Program-made: the position numbers and the translations under genes
The notes under the pieces: generated by a model
Told to the model about the DNA's origin: nothing
What the model saw: only the letters and a program-made list of their open reading frames with translations
Database searches by the model: none
Source of the DNA: Hydra vulgaris
Lineage: Eukaryota > Cnidaria > Hydrozoa > Anthoathecata > Hydridae
DNA length: 64,000 bases
Direction: 5' to 3'
NCBI RefSeq assembly: GCF_038396675.1
Contig: NC_088924.1
Location: 22,582,001 to 22,646,000, forward strand
Shown: one piece after another, positions 50,042-62,017 of the stretch
How positions within the stretch are numbered: the stretch's first letter is position 1
How the letters are laid out: every line of letters begins with the position of its first letter

Positions 50042-52540
50042 CTAGTATAACAATTTTTTCATCGCTTGACTAGTCGATGCCAAGACATCAATTATTGCAT
50101 CGTTATTAATTCTCGGAAGAAGGTCTTTTTCACAAAACATCAGCATAAATGACTGTAAACTTGACTCGCTCATCAAATTTCTTAATCTGTTCAAAATATA
50201 TTTCAATTTCGAAAATGACCTTTCACAAGCAACTTGTAATGAGGATAATGTCAGCACAAATTTGAAAGCCAGAAACAAATTTGAATACGCAAGACTATGC
50301 AAGTTAAACTTCTGGAGGACAAACAACAATAAACTTCTGGAGGGCAAACAACTGGAGGACAGTAACAACAAAGAGTACATTTTTTGCAAGATATGCATTT
50401 ATTTCTGTGGCTGTCACTGTTTTCCACTTCTGAGATTGTAAAGACAGTTTCAGATTCTTCGGATTTATATTGTTGCATGTTGCCCGAGACATAGTCAGAT
50501 ACTTCCGTGTCAAATATCAAATTAAATTCATCTTCAAGAATTATTTCAAAACTTTCCCATTTCCTTGCAAAGTCCAATAACTCCGTTTGAAGCTGATCTT
50601 TTGTTACACTGGCATCAAACTTTCTGAGCAAGCCATTGATACGAAATTTATCTTTCAAGTAGTTGATTTGTTCTAATTTTTTTCTCTTTCAAACCAGTCT
50701 GAACTTCAATGTCGAGATTCCTTTTTCCCAGTTCACTGTTCGCAAGTTCTAAAAAATGAGTAGCTGCTTGAAAAATGGAATCAAAATTTCTATCTACTTT
50801 GCTTAATTCATTAATAATGCCTTGAACCATATTACAGGCTCGTAGTATATCCATTCCAGTTGTTTGCAAATATTCAGATGATGGTGTTGTGTGCTCAAAT
50901 ACTTTTAAAAACAATTGTACCGTCAAAATAAATTCAAAACTTGTCAATGAATCTAAAAGAGCTTTCGCTCTGTAACGGGCGTCATAATTGAATTTGATTG
51001 ATGTAGAAATATCATGAAATGTTTGTAACATGTCAATGTACAAAAAATCAATAACTCGTTTTTCTTGATCGGAGGATTTAATGAAGAAATTTCCGAATAC
51101 CTTAGTAAGAGCTCTGTCTTTCCCCCACCAACGGGTTTCACCGATTACAGATATATATTTCAATTTTCTAAATTCACGCCAAACATTGAAGCGTAAATAT
51201 GATTCCCGTAAAAATACTGCACATGTGTTCAAAACGCCAAATAAGGTAATAACTTCAACAGCTTTTTTAGTAACGTCACCCATTACCAAAATTAAAACAT
51301 GGGCATAACACCAAACATGAATCTGAACTGGGGAAATTGTATTTAACCAGGTATTGAATCCATTGTATTGACCTTGCATATTAGAGGCTCCATCGGTTGC
51401 ATTGCCAATACATTTACTTACATCAATGCCTACCTTTTTAAAAACGTCACAAACCGAATCACACATTCCTTTTCCAGTTGTTGATGTGCAATTGACTATC
51501 GATATTACACGTTCATGCACAGATTCGGTTACATATCGGACCACAATAGAACACTGATCCTGTACATTAATTTCTTGTGTGGTATCAATTTGAACACTAA
51601 ACATACTAGCTTCTCTAATCTCTTCCACCATCATGCTTGTTAAAGATGTTGTTATTGCATCAATGACTTTATTAACAGTTGTTTTTGACAGAAAAGTGAC
51701 CAAGTCGCCACGACCTCTTCTGTTGCCAACTTAATCATGCCGAGATTTGCTTTTTTGAACCACCTCTTTGATACGTGCATCCAACAACGGATCAAATTTG
51801 CCAATTAGTAAAAGAATCACTAAAAATTCCCATGATCTACACAGTCATCAAGCAATGTGTACCCAGACTCTACTGCACCTCTGTAGCACGCTTATCAATA
51901 ATTTTTAAAGTTTCTATGATTCTTTCTAAAATTAAACGATTCTTTTTAACCTCTTCACCATGTTGGCGAATGTAAATACTTATAATATCTTTGGCATTAA
52001 TTTTTAAAACATACGACTCTGTGCAGGTTGCATGGAGTGCACTTCTTTCATGTTCTGATATTCTTTGATAAATATGCTTGGAATTTGCAATGTAATTTCC
52101 ACTAATGAACGTTGATTGATCTGAAGGTTTGCTAAATGCCAGACAAAAAGAACAAAATAACTTTTGTGTGTTTTCTTCAAAGGTCAGCCAGTGACGAGGT
52201 TTATTATTTCTGAAATAAACGCTCTGGTAATAATTTTACCGTTTAGATCAAAATTGTATTGCTTCGGATGAAATTTTAAAAATGATTTCAAAATGTCTGC
52301 TTGTGGTTTCAAAAAATAATAATAATTGTTTTGAGTTTCTTCACTTGGCTCGCAATGATTACAGTTCAATTTATATTGAGTGTTAGAGTTAGGATAAGAG
52401 GTTGCATTGTCATCAAAACTATCTGTTTGAAATTTAGAACCATGTGCATCTGCCTCATTAGGTGATAATAATACCGTATCAGCGGCATTGCAAATTGGAT
52501 GGAGATCAGTAATTATTTCTGTTGTTGCTACATCAGCCAT
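50042..52540 (-). pseudogene. hAT transposase, ZMYM1-like (TTF finger, DUF4371, dimerisation domain), decayed
   Basis: Starts at 52540 (MADVATTEIITD). A TTF-type finger follows out of frame: HWLTFEENTQKLFCSFCLAF, then ISEHERSALHATC. The longest intact block (51703-50648) is DUF4371-like: FSVQIDTTQEINVQDQCSIV, CIGNATDGASNMQGQYNGFN and VHVWCYAHVLILVMGDV-like sequence. The conserved Asp of the catalytic region is in QIDTTQE. A frameshift near 50650 leads to KDKFRINGLLRKFD. Then a Cys-rich, tandemly duplicated stretch (50400-50290) interrupts before the hAT C-terminus at 50290-50042 (SSLQVACERSFSKLKYILNR, then LRNLMSESSLQS). Other breaks lie at 52184 and 51830-51710. It is non-functional. Confidence 0.85.
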
Positions 52541-52951
52541 ATTGATATTAACAATTGAGTTAGTACAAAAAGATCTTGCAAATATGTTCGTTAACTTTTT
52601 ACATTTCTGGCCATCGTTCTCTTAACGTGTTTTTTTTCTTATTCGTTCTTTCTCAGCACCTCCTTTTCGTTTATTCATTTTCTATGGGGTGGAGTGTGTA
52701 TGCCGAAAATAAACTAAAATAATTTGAAATTTTATTTAAAATTGTTTTACACACACAATAATTATTATATTTTTTTAAAGTAGGAAAAAAAATAATTCAT
52801 TTATATTTATTATTATTATATTTAACAGATATTTATTATTATTATTTATATTTATTATCATTATATTTAACAGATTTTTCTCTTAAAAACTCGCACTTAC
52901 TTAAATTATATTCTTGTAAATTATTATTTTCCCAAACTGGATTTTAAAAAG

Positions 52952-53141
52952 TGCGGCCGTGGCGCAGTGGTTAGAGCGCTTGCTTTATAAGCAAGAGATC
53001 CAGGTTCGAAACGACCTCTGGACATATTTTCGCATCACGGTAAGGAAGGAAGCGTGAACTTCCTGGTTAAATGCACTTCCGTGGTGCTCTGTGACAAGAC
53101 CGTTAGGACTTCTTGGGGCACCTAAAAAAAAAAAAAAAAAA
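52952..53141 (+). mobile_element. tRNA-derived SINE, about 190 bp
   Basis: The head GCGGCCGTGGCGCAGTGGTT and AGAGCGCTTGCTTTATAAGC contains a Pol III A box (TGGCGCAGTGG) and B box (GGTTCGAAACG), and an anticodon-like stem-loop. The 5' acceptor strand has no matching 3' partner, so it is not a tRNA gene. A tRNA-unrelated body (GGAAGCGTGAACTTCCTGG, GTGCTCTGTGACAAGACCG, CTTCTTGGGGCACC) ends in an A19 tail. It sits on the 5' side of the ZMYM1-like hAT gene. Confidence 0.85.
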
Positions 53142-53299
53142 CTAGTAAATCAAAAAAAAATTCTTTTTTCAAAAATTTTTTTGGTCAAATTTTTCCATTT
53201 CCTTGTATTGTCATCGAAAATGATTAAGGGTGCAAAATTTGAGCAAAATTGGTTGAGAAAAAAGCTTTCTAAAATTGATTTCAAATTTTGTGGCACACA

Positions 53300-53486
<187 letters not shown>

Positions 53487-53656
53487 AGTAAAAGCATGGA
53501 AAAAAAAACAAAAAAAAAAACAATATTATGTATATGGCTTATTCCAAGCTTATGCACAACATCTAAAAATAAATTCTTTTTTTCAGTTCATACAGATGCT
53601 GATTTAACAATGTGGAACCCATAGGATAAACTTTTGACGGCGTCCCCGGCGCCCCT

Positions 53657-54570
53657 CCTTTTGCATTTAATCATAAAAATCAAGAAAAATATTTATAATA
53701 CACAATGTTAACATAAGAAAGCGATATTTTTTAGAATTATAGATATCTTATAAAATGAAAACATAAAATTATAACGTTAATTTAATAATAATAAGGTTAA
53801 ACAATAATATAATATTTTTAAACGTTGTTTATTTACAGAATAATGATAAATAGTATTCGAATTTCGAATACTAAACATTTGTATCACTATTAGACAAATA
53901 AATTTGATTTGAAACCGTAAACTCAAAAGAAACTAAAGCTGTAGATGACTTTACTTTTTCTTTCTTATTTTCTTTTGCTTTTTCATTTTTTTCTTTGTCT
54001 TTTTCTTGTGGCGCGTAAGGCCTCGTATCTCCCATAGGCCTATAAGGTTATATAACCTATTTTAGCTTTTGCCTTAATCCGCCATTGAGTTCATATACTT
54101 GCCGAAACATTCTCGATGTGCAATCAACGAAATAAATAGTACAACAAACATAAATAGTAAGATAGTTTATAACAACAAAATGTTATCAATAATACCAACC
54201 TGTGACTTTACTGTCAGTAAACAATAACAAATTTAAAAGCTACGTCATTATAAAATAAAAAGTTTATCATGTTAACTAATTTGGTTTGTTTACATTAGTG
54301 AGTTTAAGCATATTAGCGTTATCTCGAGGCAGTGGCAGGAATACAAAAGAATTTCTCGTAAATAATATATAAGACTCAGGGAAATACCCTTTCTAACGCA
54401 TCGCACTTAAAACGTACGCTAGAAATCTTATTTCTTACCACTGCTCAAAAACGTACGCTACATGAATAATTAATGAATTTGAAACTCAATTTTTGTTTTG
54501 ACACACTCGAGTGGAATCAAAGCTCTCTGCATTTTATAAAAAAGATTTTCCTTCCCTTGCGAGTACTTAC
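53657..54570. other. Unassigned region
   Basis: A minus-strand Lys/Glu-rich coding-like stretch (about 54020-53880: RPYAPQEKDKEKNEKAKENK, then TALVSFEFTVSNQIYLSN) has a protein-like composition. It is not recognised and has no clear start or partner. Confidence 0.3.
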
Positions 54571-54830
54571 AGATAAACGGTTATATGTCTTCATAATATC
54601 TGGAATTTCTAAAGCTTCTTTTAATCTATAAATATCTACTTTTTGGAGTCGAAACTCTGACCACGCTTCAGCATTATCTAGCTCATCTAATTAAAAGTGT
54701 TTGTAATTTCAATAAGGGTAATCATTTTTAGATCTAATAATATCGTATGATAAATCAAATTCTACGTCATCGATAATATTTCCATTATATGTTATAAAAA
54801 GAGCGTCTCTCGTAACTCGCTAACATGTCA
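54571..54830 (-). pseudogene. Harbinger/PIF-type (HARBI1-like) transposase N-terminal exon
   Basis: On the minus strand the segment reads IDDVEFDLSYDII, then NDYPY, stop, NYKHF, stop, LDELDNAEAWSEFRLQKVDI, YRLKEALEIPDIMKTYNRLS, ending at a GTAAGT donor (exon end at 54571). The D-E-L...E-F-R-x-x-x-x-D-I-x-x-L-x-x-A-L-x-I-P-D order matches the N-terminus of cnidarian HARBI1-like DDE_4 proteins as I know them. Two nonsense codons interrupt it. No downstream exons were found between 54570 and 53660, so it is a fragment. Confidence 0.5.
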
Positions 54831-55856
54831 TCTTTAAATTAAATGTAAAATTTGATGCAAATTTTCTTGTAAGATCGTTTTAATTGTTTATAGCACAGAT
54901 ATTTTTTGGAAATAATTAAAAAATAACTTATGAATAATTAATAACTTAAAACGCGCTCGTCGAAGTTTTTACGTGCTTTACGTTTTTTAAACATGCAGTG
55001 GTAATTTTTTAAACTCAACGTTTTTTAAGCTTGCTAACGCTTGTACTAACACCGCCTAAAGATAACGCGCGCATGTTAAAACTCACTATTAATATAATAC
55101 TACTTTTGATCAGCTCGAGATGGCCGCCAAAATTTATATAATTAGCCGGCAGATGGCCTTTAATTAGATGTAGTTAGAGGCCTGAATAAAAGTTTATATA
55201 TTTTTAGATAATTTTAATTTACATTTTATTTGGAAAATAAAATGTAGCCTAACTAAAAATATAATATAATTTTTTATGCCAACCGGCCCACCGGGAATCT
55301 CCCGGTATCCGGGTCCAAGCCTGATTGCCAATCACAAGTGCTGAAAATTTATACATATTTTTTAATTGTTTTTATTTTGTAAACTTCGTTTGTGAAATAA
55401 ATAACAAGTTAAATGTAGTTATCCCTGATAAACCCTGATGTAGTTTTTTAAATTAGTTTTTTTTTTTTATGGAGATAGTTTAATACTAATATCATTTACT
55501 TATAGTTGTTTTATTTTCGACTATAGAGATACTCAAGACAAAAACGTTACTTATATATTCCATAGTCATAATATTTAACTTTTAATTTTTAAGTTTATCA
55601 ATATTTATTTTTAAGTAAATATCACTATGGATATTCAGACAATAACGTTAATATATTTTTAACAAAATCGTTAAAAAGATAAAGGAATAAGCGCTACAGT
55701 AGCATCAATTTTTAAATTGCAAAAAAGCGCTTTATTAGTTTCTAAAACATATTGGCCGTCTTTTAGATTATATCAATAAGATTTGATTACGTTAAGTTTC
55801 TAATATAAAATAAGTGGATTATGATTGATGATTTATGGATAAATCTTGTATTATCA
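54831..55856. other. Unassigned AT-rich region
   Basis: No gene recognised. A GC-rich patch at 55280-55325 (CCCACCGGGAATCTCCCGGT) looks like one end of an unidentified element; no partner end was found. Confidence 0.4.
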
Positions 55857-56702
55857 AACAAGATATTATAAAAGTAGTGGCTTAAAGCTACTACTTTTAT
55901 ATTGTCTTGTTTTATTTTGTTGTTTTATAACTTATGATAAAGCCACTGGCTTTATCATAAAGCTACTAATTTTATATTATCTCAGTTTATTTTTCCTTGG
56001 TACATTTTTTAATGATTAAATACTCCCAACTCAGGACAGGACCTAAAATAGACGTTTTTTGAATCCTTAGAAGTCAAAAACATTGGAAAGACGTTCAAAG
56101 TGTTCAAAAGAGGCTTAAATGTTTGCTTTTAACGTTTGGTGCCCACTGGAAAGGAATCCTATTTACAATCTTAAATAGATTTCTTATGTTTTGATATTTT
56201 TGTTAAAAATGTTAAACCTACCTTTTTTTACCTATATATGATTTGTACAACTGCATCCAACTTTATAAACACCTGGTTGGCTAAAATATTGTAGCTCAGT
56301 TTTGTTTTTAGATTTTAATAACGACTATAAATTAGACGCAAATTTAAAAACGGTTTTATAACCAGCTTTCTGCAATTTTTTTAAGTTTTGAACTTACACC
56401 ATGTATCCATAGTAACGAAATGATATTCAGGTTCAAGCCCAAAAGAACAAAAAATATATAGGGGGGCGGCGTTGGATTATGGGGCCCCGAAATGGTTTAA
56501 AGGACTTTTTTATTTTAAAAGCCTGCCAGGTATTCAAAGTTGATCAAATAATATTTGATCAACTTTGAATACCTGACAAGATTTTTGTCAATAGGAACCA
56601 AAAAATTTTTAAATTTTTTTTTTTAATTTCGTCAATGGGAACATAAAATTTTTAAACAATGCAAGCCAGAACATATTATGTTCAGGCTTGCATTGTTTAA
56701 AA
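55857..56702. repeat. Series of near-perfect palindromes
   Basis: 55857-55914 (AAACAAGATATTATAAAAGT and complement), 55931-55963 (TTATGATAAAGCCA and complement), 56524-56577 (AGGTATTCAAAGTTGATCAA and complement) and 56650-56702 (TTTAAACAATGCAAGCC and complement). Confidence 0.88.
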
Positions 56703-56964
56703 CAGACGAAAACTAAAACAAAAAGAAACCAAGCAGTTAATGTTTGGTTTTAAACTCCAAAACGCCCATCTTTTCAATTTAATAATATGTTCGTATAATA
56801 TATTCATTATCTTACAAATACGAGTGAATTGTTGTTAACAAGAATTTCTCACCCTTTTGGAAAAAGACTTTGTAAATAATAATTTAATAACTTAATATAA
56901 ACTCGATATATTTGTAAACACTGCATTGCAAAATTTTTGTTTTGGACTTAAAAGAATGAATTTT

Positions 56965-57209
56965 CTTACAAAAAGCCTGCAAAAAAAAATTTAAAATAAT
57001 TTCACTAATCTTACATTTTTGGTATATATGATAATGTCATATACGAATCATAAATTTTTAGCCTTTAGGGTAGATTATCGTCATATGAGCACCTTATTCA
57101 TATCATATTACGATAATCTATCCTAAATGCTAAACATTTATGATTCGTATATGCCAAAAATGCATAATTAATGAAATTTTTTGAACTTTTGTTTAAGGCT
57201 TTTTGTAAG
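56965..57209. repeat. Foldback element, 245 bp
   Basis: Ends CTTACAAAAAGCC and GGCTTTTTGTAAG. Inner arms include ATACGAATCATAAATTTTTA and GGTAGATTATCGTCATATGA-type sequence with their inverted counterparts. It contains few mismatches and no coding capacity. Confidence 0.88.
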
Positions 57210-57225
57210 TCGATTCAAAAAGTCA

Positions 57226-57419
57226 ATTCAAAAATAAAAAGCAACTTTAACTTCACTTCTTACATCTTAGAGATCTTTTAGTATGCTCACAATATGAGCA
57301 TACTAAAATAACATGAGATTTAATAATATGAGCGTACTAAAAGATTTATTAATATGAGCATACTAAAAGATTTCTAAGATGTAAGAAGTGAAGTTAAAGT
57401 TGCTTTTTAATTTTTGAAT
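57226..57419. repeat. Foldback element with internal GAGCATACTAAAA repeats
   Basis: Arms AAGCAACTTTAACTTCACTT, CTTACATCTTAGA and their exact complements enclose three copies of ATGAGCATACTAAAA-like units. Confidence 0.88.
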
Positions 57420-57585
57420 CAATTTTTTGTGGTGATTGCAGAAATTAGTATTATTAGCGTCAATATATATGCAGCAATTAACAGTATCATCTATATATCA
57501 ATATATATGCAGCAATTAGCAGTATCATCTAATTAAAACTCTATTCAATTTTTTGCTTTGTTAAAATTTTTTTTTTTTTTTTTTT

Positions 57586-57632
<47 letters not shown>

Positions 57633-57703
57633 TTTTGTTGTTATTTTTACTATTATTAAAAACTTTTTTCTTCTATTTTCTTGGTATCGTTCAAATTCTT
57701 GTT

Positions 57704-58507
57704 ATGGATATAAATTGTATCGAAAAATTATTCTCTGAAATGCTTGAAAAGCAAAAAATCGACATCCTAAACGAAACTAGAAAATTATTAAAAGAGCACG
57801 AAAAAATATTTGCTTCCATAACAGCTGCAAACATGAAAATTATTACTGAACGACTTGATAAAAATGATAAAGATAATATTGATAACTCAAATAAAATAAT
57901 CGCCATTACAAACGACCTTGAATTAACAAATAAATCCGTGACGTTGTTAGTAACTGAATTCAGTGAAATGCAGAAATTCATTCAAGCAAACGATGATATT
58001 ATCTCAGGTAAATTAGAACTACTGAAGAAAAAAACAAAAGAAATTAATAACAAGATAAAAGATAATAGTGAGATCACAAAAATAAAGAGTAAACTTAGAG
58101 AAATAGAAGACCGCTCAAGAAGAAATAACTTGAGAATTGACGGATTAAAAGAAAGTGAAAACGAAAATTGGAATGAGACTGAATTAAAAGTGCAAAAATT
58201 CTTCGAAGATTTACTTGGATTGAAAAATATAAAAATTGAACGGGCACATAGGACTGGGATTAGAGACTCGAAAAAGATTAGAACAGTTGTTATTAAACTT
58301 CTAAATTATAAAGATAAAGTTGCTATTTTAAAAAACGTCCAAAAATTAAAAGGAAAAAAAATCTACGTTAATGAAGATTACTGCACAGAAACAATATTAA
58401 TAAGAAAAGATCTAAAAGAGCGAATGAAAAAGGAACGAGAGCTTGGCAAGTTTGCAATAATATCTTACGATAAACTAATCGTTCGAGAGTGGATTCGAAA
58501 GGAATAG
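57704..58507 (+). CDS. LINE ORF1 nucleic-acid-binding protein
   Basis: The ATG at 57704 (MDINCIEKLFSEMLEKQKID) is preferred over an upstream in-frame start, because the upstream part translates to a Phe/Leu-rich readout of the T-tract. The protein is 267 residues. It has a long coiled coil (about residues 10-135, rich in Lys, Glu, Ile, Asn), then RRNNLRIDGLKESENENWNE, an RRM-like segment as in L1-type ORF1 proteins. A C-terminal domain follows with IERAHRTG, RTVVIKLLNYKDKVAILKNV and KKIYVNEDYCTETILIRKDL. In LINEs such proteins trimerise and coat the element RNA. ORF2 follows after 59 nt. Product assignment is from architecture. Confidence 0.88.
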   Translation: MDINCIEKLFSEMLEKQKIDILNETRKLLKEHEKIFASITAANMKIITERLDKNDKDNIDNSNKIIAITNDLELTNKSVTLLVTEFSEMQKFIQANDDIISGKLELLKKKTKEINNKIKDNSEITKIKSKLREIEDRSRRNNLRIDGLKESENENWNETELKVQKFFEDLLGLKNIKIERAHRTGIRDSKKIRTVVIKLLNYKDKVAILKNVQKLKGKKIYVNEDYCTETILIRKDLKERMKKERELGKFAIISYDKLIVREWIRKE

Positions 58508-58566
58508 TAATTATTATTTTTTTTTATTTTTATTTATATTTGTTATCTTAAATTTATATTTTTAAA

Positions 58567-61500
58567 ATGGAAACTAATCGATTATTTAGGAATAATTTTG
58601 ATAATAGCGCTCTGATTAATATTGACATAAATAATCTTGAACCTTTCCTAATAAACAAATATATACCGTTAAAAAATCAATCAGATATTAAATTTTATAA
58701 TGATGAGGAGGGATTATTAAATATAAGTCCTTATTACTATAGTTCAGATATCTCATGTATTACTGCTGACATAAATTCAACTGCATTATCTATCCTACAC
58801 CTTAATATAAGGAGCCTCCAAAAAAATTTTGAGAAATTTAAGCAATTTTTATTCAGTGTCAAAATTAACTTTCAAATTATATGTCTAACCGAAACATGGT
58901 GCCGCGATAAGGAAATTGAAAACAATTCTAATTTTCAACTTAATAATTATAAAGTTTTGCATCAAATTAGAGACTCTGAAAAAACAGGTGGAGGATTATG
59001 CATTTTTATCCACAACTCCTTAGATTTCAAACTACGCAAAAATTATTTTGCTGTTACGCATGATTTTGAATTGTTATCAATAGAAGTTGTAAACAAAACT
59101 TGCAAGAACGCAATTGTACACGTCATATACAGACCGCCTTCTGGTAATAAAAAAGCATTTAACAAACAAATTAAAAGCTTAATTATAAGCGAAGAATTAT
59201 GTGGCAAATGCGTTTACTTCGTAGGCGATCTGAATTTAGATTTACTTGAATACAACAAAAACAAAGACGTCAGAACTTTTTTCAATATTATGTTTCAAAA
59301 TGGATTTATTCCTACTATAAATAAACCTACTCGAATTACAAAAAATACTGCTACTTCAATTGATCAAATTATAATTAATAATTTCAAAAACGTAAAAATT
59401 AAAACTGGAATATTTATTACAGACATATCTGATCATTTTCCGGTTTTTATAACAGCACAAAAATCGTTAAATCAACCTTCTAAAAAAGTAAAAACTAAAA
59501 AACGAGTAATTAAGGACGCTTCTCTTGTGACATTTATTAGCCTTTTATCGACAACAAACTGGGAACCCGTTTTGAAAACAAAAAATGTTAATGAAGCTTA
59601 TGATAAATTTTATCATATATTTGAATGTCACTACAATAAAGCATTCCCAATAACAACTAAATTTATTAAATCAAAAACTCTACAAAATCCCTGGATAACA
59701 CCCGGAATCATAAAATCTTCGAAAAAAAAGCAACGATTGTATGAGAAGTTCATTAAAAAAAGGACTTTTAAAAATGAAACAAACTATAAAAACTATAATC
59801 GCCTTTTTGTGACGATTGTAAAGCGCTCAAAAAAATTTTACTATAGTAGCCAATTGCTAAAATACAAAAATGATATACAAAAAACTTGGAACATAATAAA
59901 AGAGGTTATAGGTAAAAAAGATATGAATAATAGTTGTTTACCAAAAAAACTAATTATAAATGACTGTGAAATTATTAACGACGCAATAATTGCTAATTCG
60001 TTTAACCATGCATTTGTTAGCACAGGTCCAAGTTTAGCATCAAAAATAAATAAAAGTCAAACTTGCTTCAAATCATACCTAAACTCTAATAATAATATAA
60101 TGGACAATAATATGCTAACAGAAACAGAATTGCTAGATGCCATGTACTTACTTAAACCAAATAAAGGTAATGGAGTTGATGATGTAAGCAGTAATGTAGT
60201 AATTAAATCAATGCCTTATTTAAAAATTCCGCTTTTGCATATATTTACGCTCTCTTTAAACCAAGGAATCTTTCCCGATAAACTTAAAATTGCAAGGGTA
60301 ATACCTATACTAAAATCAGGAGATGAGACTAGTGTCTCCAATTACAGGCCTATCTCCATACTATCATGCTTTTCAAAGTTATTAGAACACATTATGTATA
60401 AAAGATTGTATTACTTTTTAGATGTAAACAATATTCTCTATAGTAAGCAATTTGGGTTTAAAAAGAGCCACTCTACTGATCAGGCTATTGTTCATCTTGT
60501 TCATGATATTTTTAAATCATTTGATGAAAATAAATATACATTAGGTGTATTTATTGATCTCAGTAAGGCTTTTGACACTGTCGATCATTACATTTTACTA
60601 ACAAAATTAGAAAACTATGGTATTAAACATACAAATATTGCGTGGTTTAAAAGCTATTTGTCAAATAGAAAACAATACATTTCTTATAATGAAGGTAAAA
60701 CAACCAATATGAACATAACATGTGGGGTTCCTCAGGGATCTATATTAGGGCCACTCCTATTTCTCATTTTTATTAATGATTTAAGCAAAGCTTGTACCGA
60801 ACTAGATACAATATTATTTGCAGATGACACAAATCTATTTTATGCACATAATGATATAAATATTCTGTTTAAGTCAGTAAACAAAGAGCTATTAAATCTT
60901 ACTGAATGGTTTAATGCAAACAAATTATCGTTAAATGTAACCAAAACAAAATATACTTTTTTCCATCGTTTTCATGACCGAGATAAAATTCCATTGAAAC
61001 TTCCAAAACTTTGTATTGCCAATCAGGACATAAAAAGAGAAACCACTTTAAAATTTCTCGGCGTGCTTCTTGATGAAAATGTGACGTGGAGAGATCACAT
61101 ACAATATCTCGAAAATACAATCTCAAGGAACATAGGCCTGCTATGCAGAGCTAAGCCTTTTTTAAATCCAACTTGCTTAAAGCTTTTATATTTCTCGTTC
61201 ATTCATTGCCATCTTAATTATGCAAATATTGCTTGGTGCAGTACAAATAAAAATAAAATAAAAAAACTATTTAATAAACAAAAGCATGCAATCAGAATCA
61301 TTTCCAATGTGGGCCGTTATACACACTCCCAAGCATTATTTGTTAATTTAAATATAATGAATGTTTATCAATTAAATGTCTATCAAGTTCTTATATTTAT
61401 GTTCAAAATTAATAAAAATGTATCTCCTAAAATTTTTTACCCATTATTCAAAATAAATCAGAATAGATATCTCACCAGATTTTCAAATAACAGTTATATC

Positions 61501-61671
61501 CAACCCAAAAGTTATTTTGCGGCGACCGAATTTTCAATTTCTACTAGAGGGCCGAAATTATGGAATAAAATATTAACTAATGAACTTAAAACAATTTCTA
61601 TGCTAAATGAGTTTAAGAATAAATTAAAGCAAAAACTACAGATGATCGACGTAGCGCTCAACTTTTTCTGA
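58567..61671 (+). CDS. LINE ORF2: AP endonuclease and reverse transcriptase, 1034 residues
   Basis: An intact ORF from ATG 58567. The N-terminal AP-type endonuclease has catalytic landmarks LSILHLNIRSL (Asn80), ICLTETW (Glu109), YFVGDLNLDLL (about 220-224) and ISDHFPVF (Asp289, His290). The reverse transcriptase spans roughly 560-840: NYRPISILSCFSKLLEHIMY, QFGFKKSHSTDQAI, GVFIDLSKAFDTVDHYILLT (motif A), CGVPQGSILGPLLFLIFIND (motif B) and ILFADDTNLFYAH (F-A-D-D, motif C, about 751). The thumb KFLGVLLDENVTWRDHI and C-terminal FSISTRGPKLWNKIL are typical of the CR1/L2 group. It nicks the target and primes reverse transcription of the element RNA. All catalytic residues expected for both domains are present, so it may be active. 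Confidence 0.95.
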   Translation: METNRLFRNNFDNSALINIDINNLEPFLINKYIPLKNQSDIKFYNDEEGLLNISPYYYSSDISCITADINSTALSILHLNIRSLQKNFEKFKQFLFSVKINFQIICLTETWCRDKEIENNSNFQLNNYKVLHQIRDSEKTGGGLCIFIHNSLDFKLRKNYFAVTHDFELLSIEVVNKTCKNAIVHVIYRPPSGNKKAFNKQIKSLIISEELCGKCVYFVGDLNLDLLEYNKNKDVRTFFNIMFQNGFIPTINKPTRITKNTATSIDQIIINNFKNVKIKTGIFITDISDHFPVFITAQKSLNQPSKKVKTKKRVIKDASLVTFISLLSTTNWEPVLKTKNVNEAYDKFYHIFECHYNKAFPITTKFIKSKTLQNPWITPGIIKSSKKKQRLYEKFIKKRTFKNETNYKNYNRLFVTIVKRSKKFYYSSQLLKYKNDIQKTWNIIKEVIGKKDMNNSCLPKKLIINDCEIINDAIIANSFNHAFVSTGPSLASKINKSQTCFKSYLNSNNNIMDNNMLTETELLDAMYLLKPNKGNGVDDVSSNVVIKSMPYLKIPLLHIFTLSLNQGIFPDKLKIARVIPILKSGDETSVSNYRPISILSCFSKLLEHIMYKRLYYFLDVNNILYSKQFGFKKSHSTDQAIVHLVHDIFKSFDENKYTLGVFIDLSKAFDTVDHYILLTKLENYGIKHTNIAWFKSYLSNRKQYISYNEGKTTNMNITCGVPQGSILGPLLFLIFINDLSKACTELDTILFADDTNLFYAHNDINILFKSVNKELLNLTEWFNANKLSLNVTKTKYTFFHRFHDRDKIPLKLPKLCIANQDIKRETTLKFLGVLLDENVTWRDHIQYLENTISRNIGLLCRAKPFLNPTCLKLLYFSFIHCHLNYANIAWCSTNKNKIKKLFNKQKHAIRIISNVGRYTHSQALFVNLNIMNVYQLNVYQVLIFMFKINKNVSPKIFYPLFKINQNRYLTRFSNNSYIQPKSYFAATEFSISTRGPKLWNKILTNELKTISMLNEFKNKLKQKLQMIDVALNFF

Positions 61672-61700
61672 AGTTTTAATGAGGCTTGAAAAAAAATAAA

Positions 61701-61701
61701 A

Positions 61702-61726
<25 letters not shown>
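61701..61726. repeat. Short (TA)n in the LINE 3' UTR
   Basis: About 26 bp of TA just after the ORF2 stop. Confidence 0.95.
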
Positions 61727-61733
<7 letters not shown>

Positions 61734-62017
61734 GGTTTATAAGAATTATTCACATATTTAAAGGTATATGCTGGTGTAAAAGGAAAGCTTCAGGATTATG
61801 CGTATTTGCTTGCTTGCTTATTAGTAATATAGTTTCTTTGTACAAATTCCTTTTTTTCTTTTTTTAAAATTTTTCTTGACCAACACAAAAACAAAAAGTT
61901 AAAGTAGGACTTTAGGACCGATGATTTTTATTCTATTAAGTCTTTATAAAAATGTTTTATATTATATAGTGTTACGTTTTTAAATTTTTGTTGTCTTATA
62001 TTTACGGTATAGACTAA

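Noticed and set aside
52953-53025. Functional tRNA with UAU anticodon
   Set aside because: The acceptor strands do not match and the sequence continues into a SINE body with A-tail.
60911-61126. Minus-strand ORF inside LINE ORF2
   Set aside because: Antisense shadow of a confidently assigned gene.
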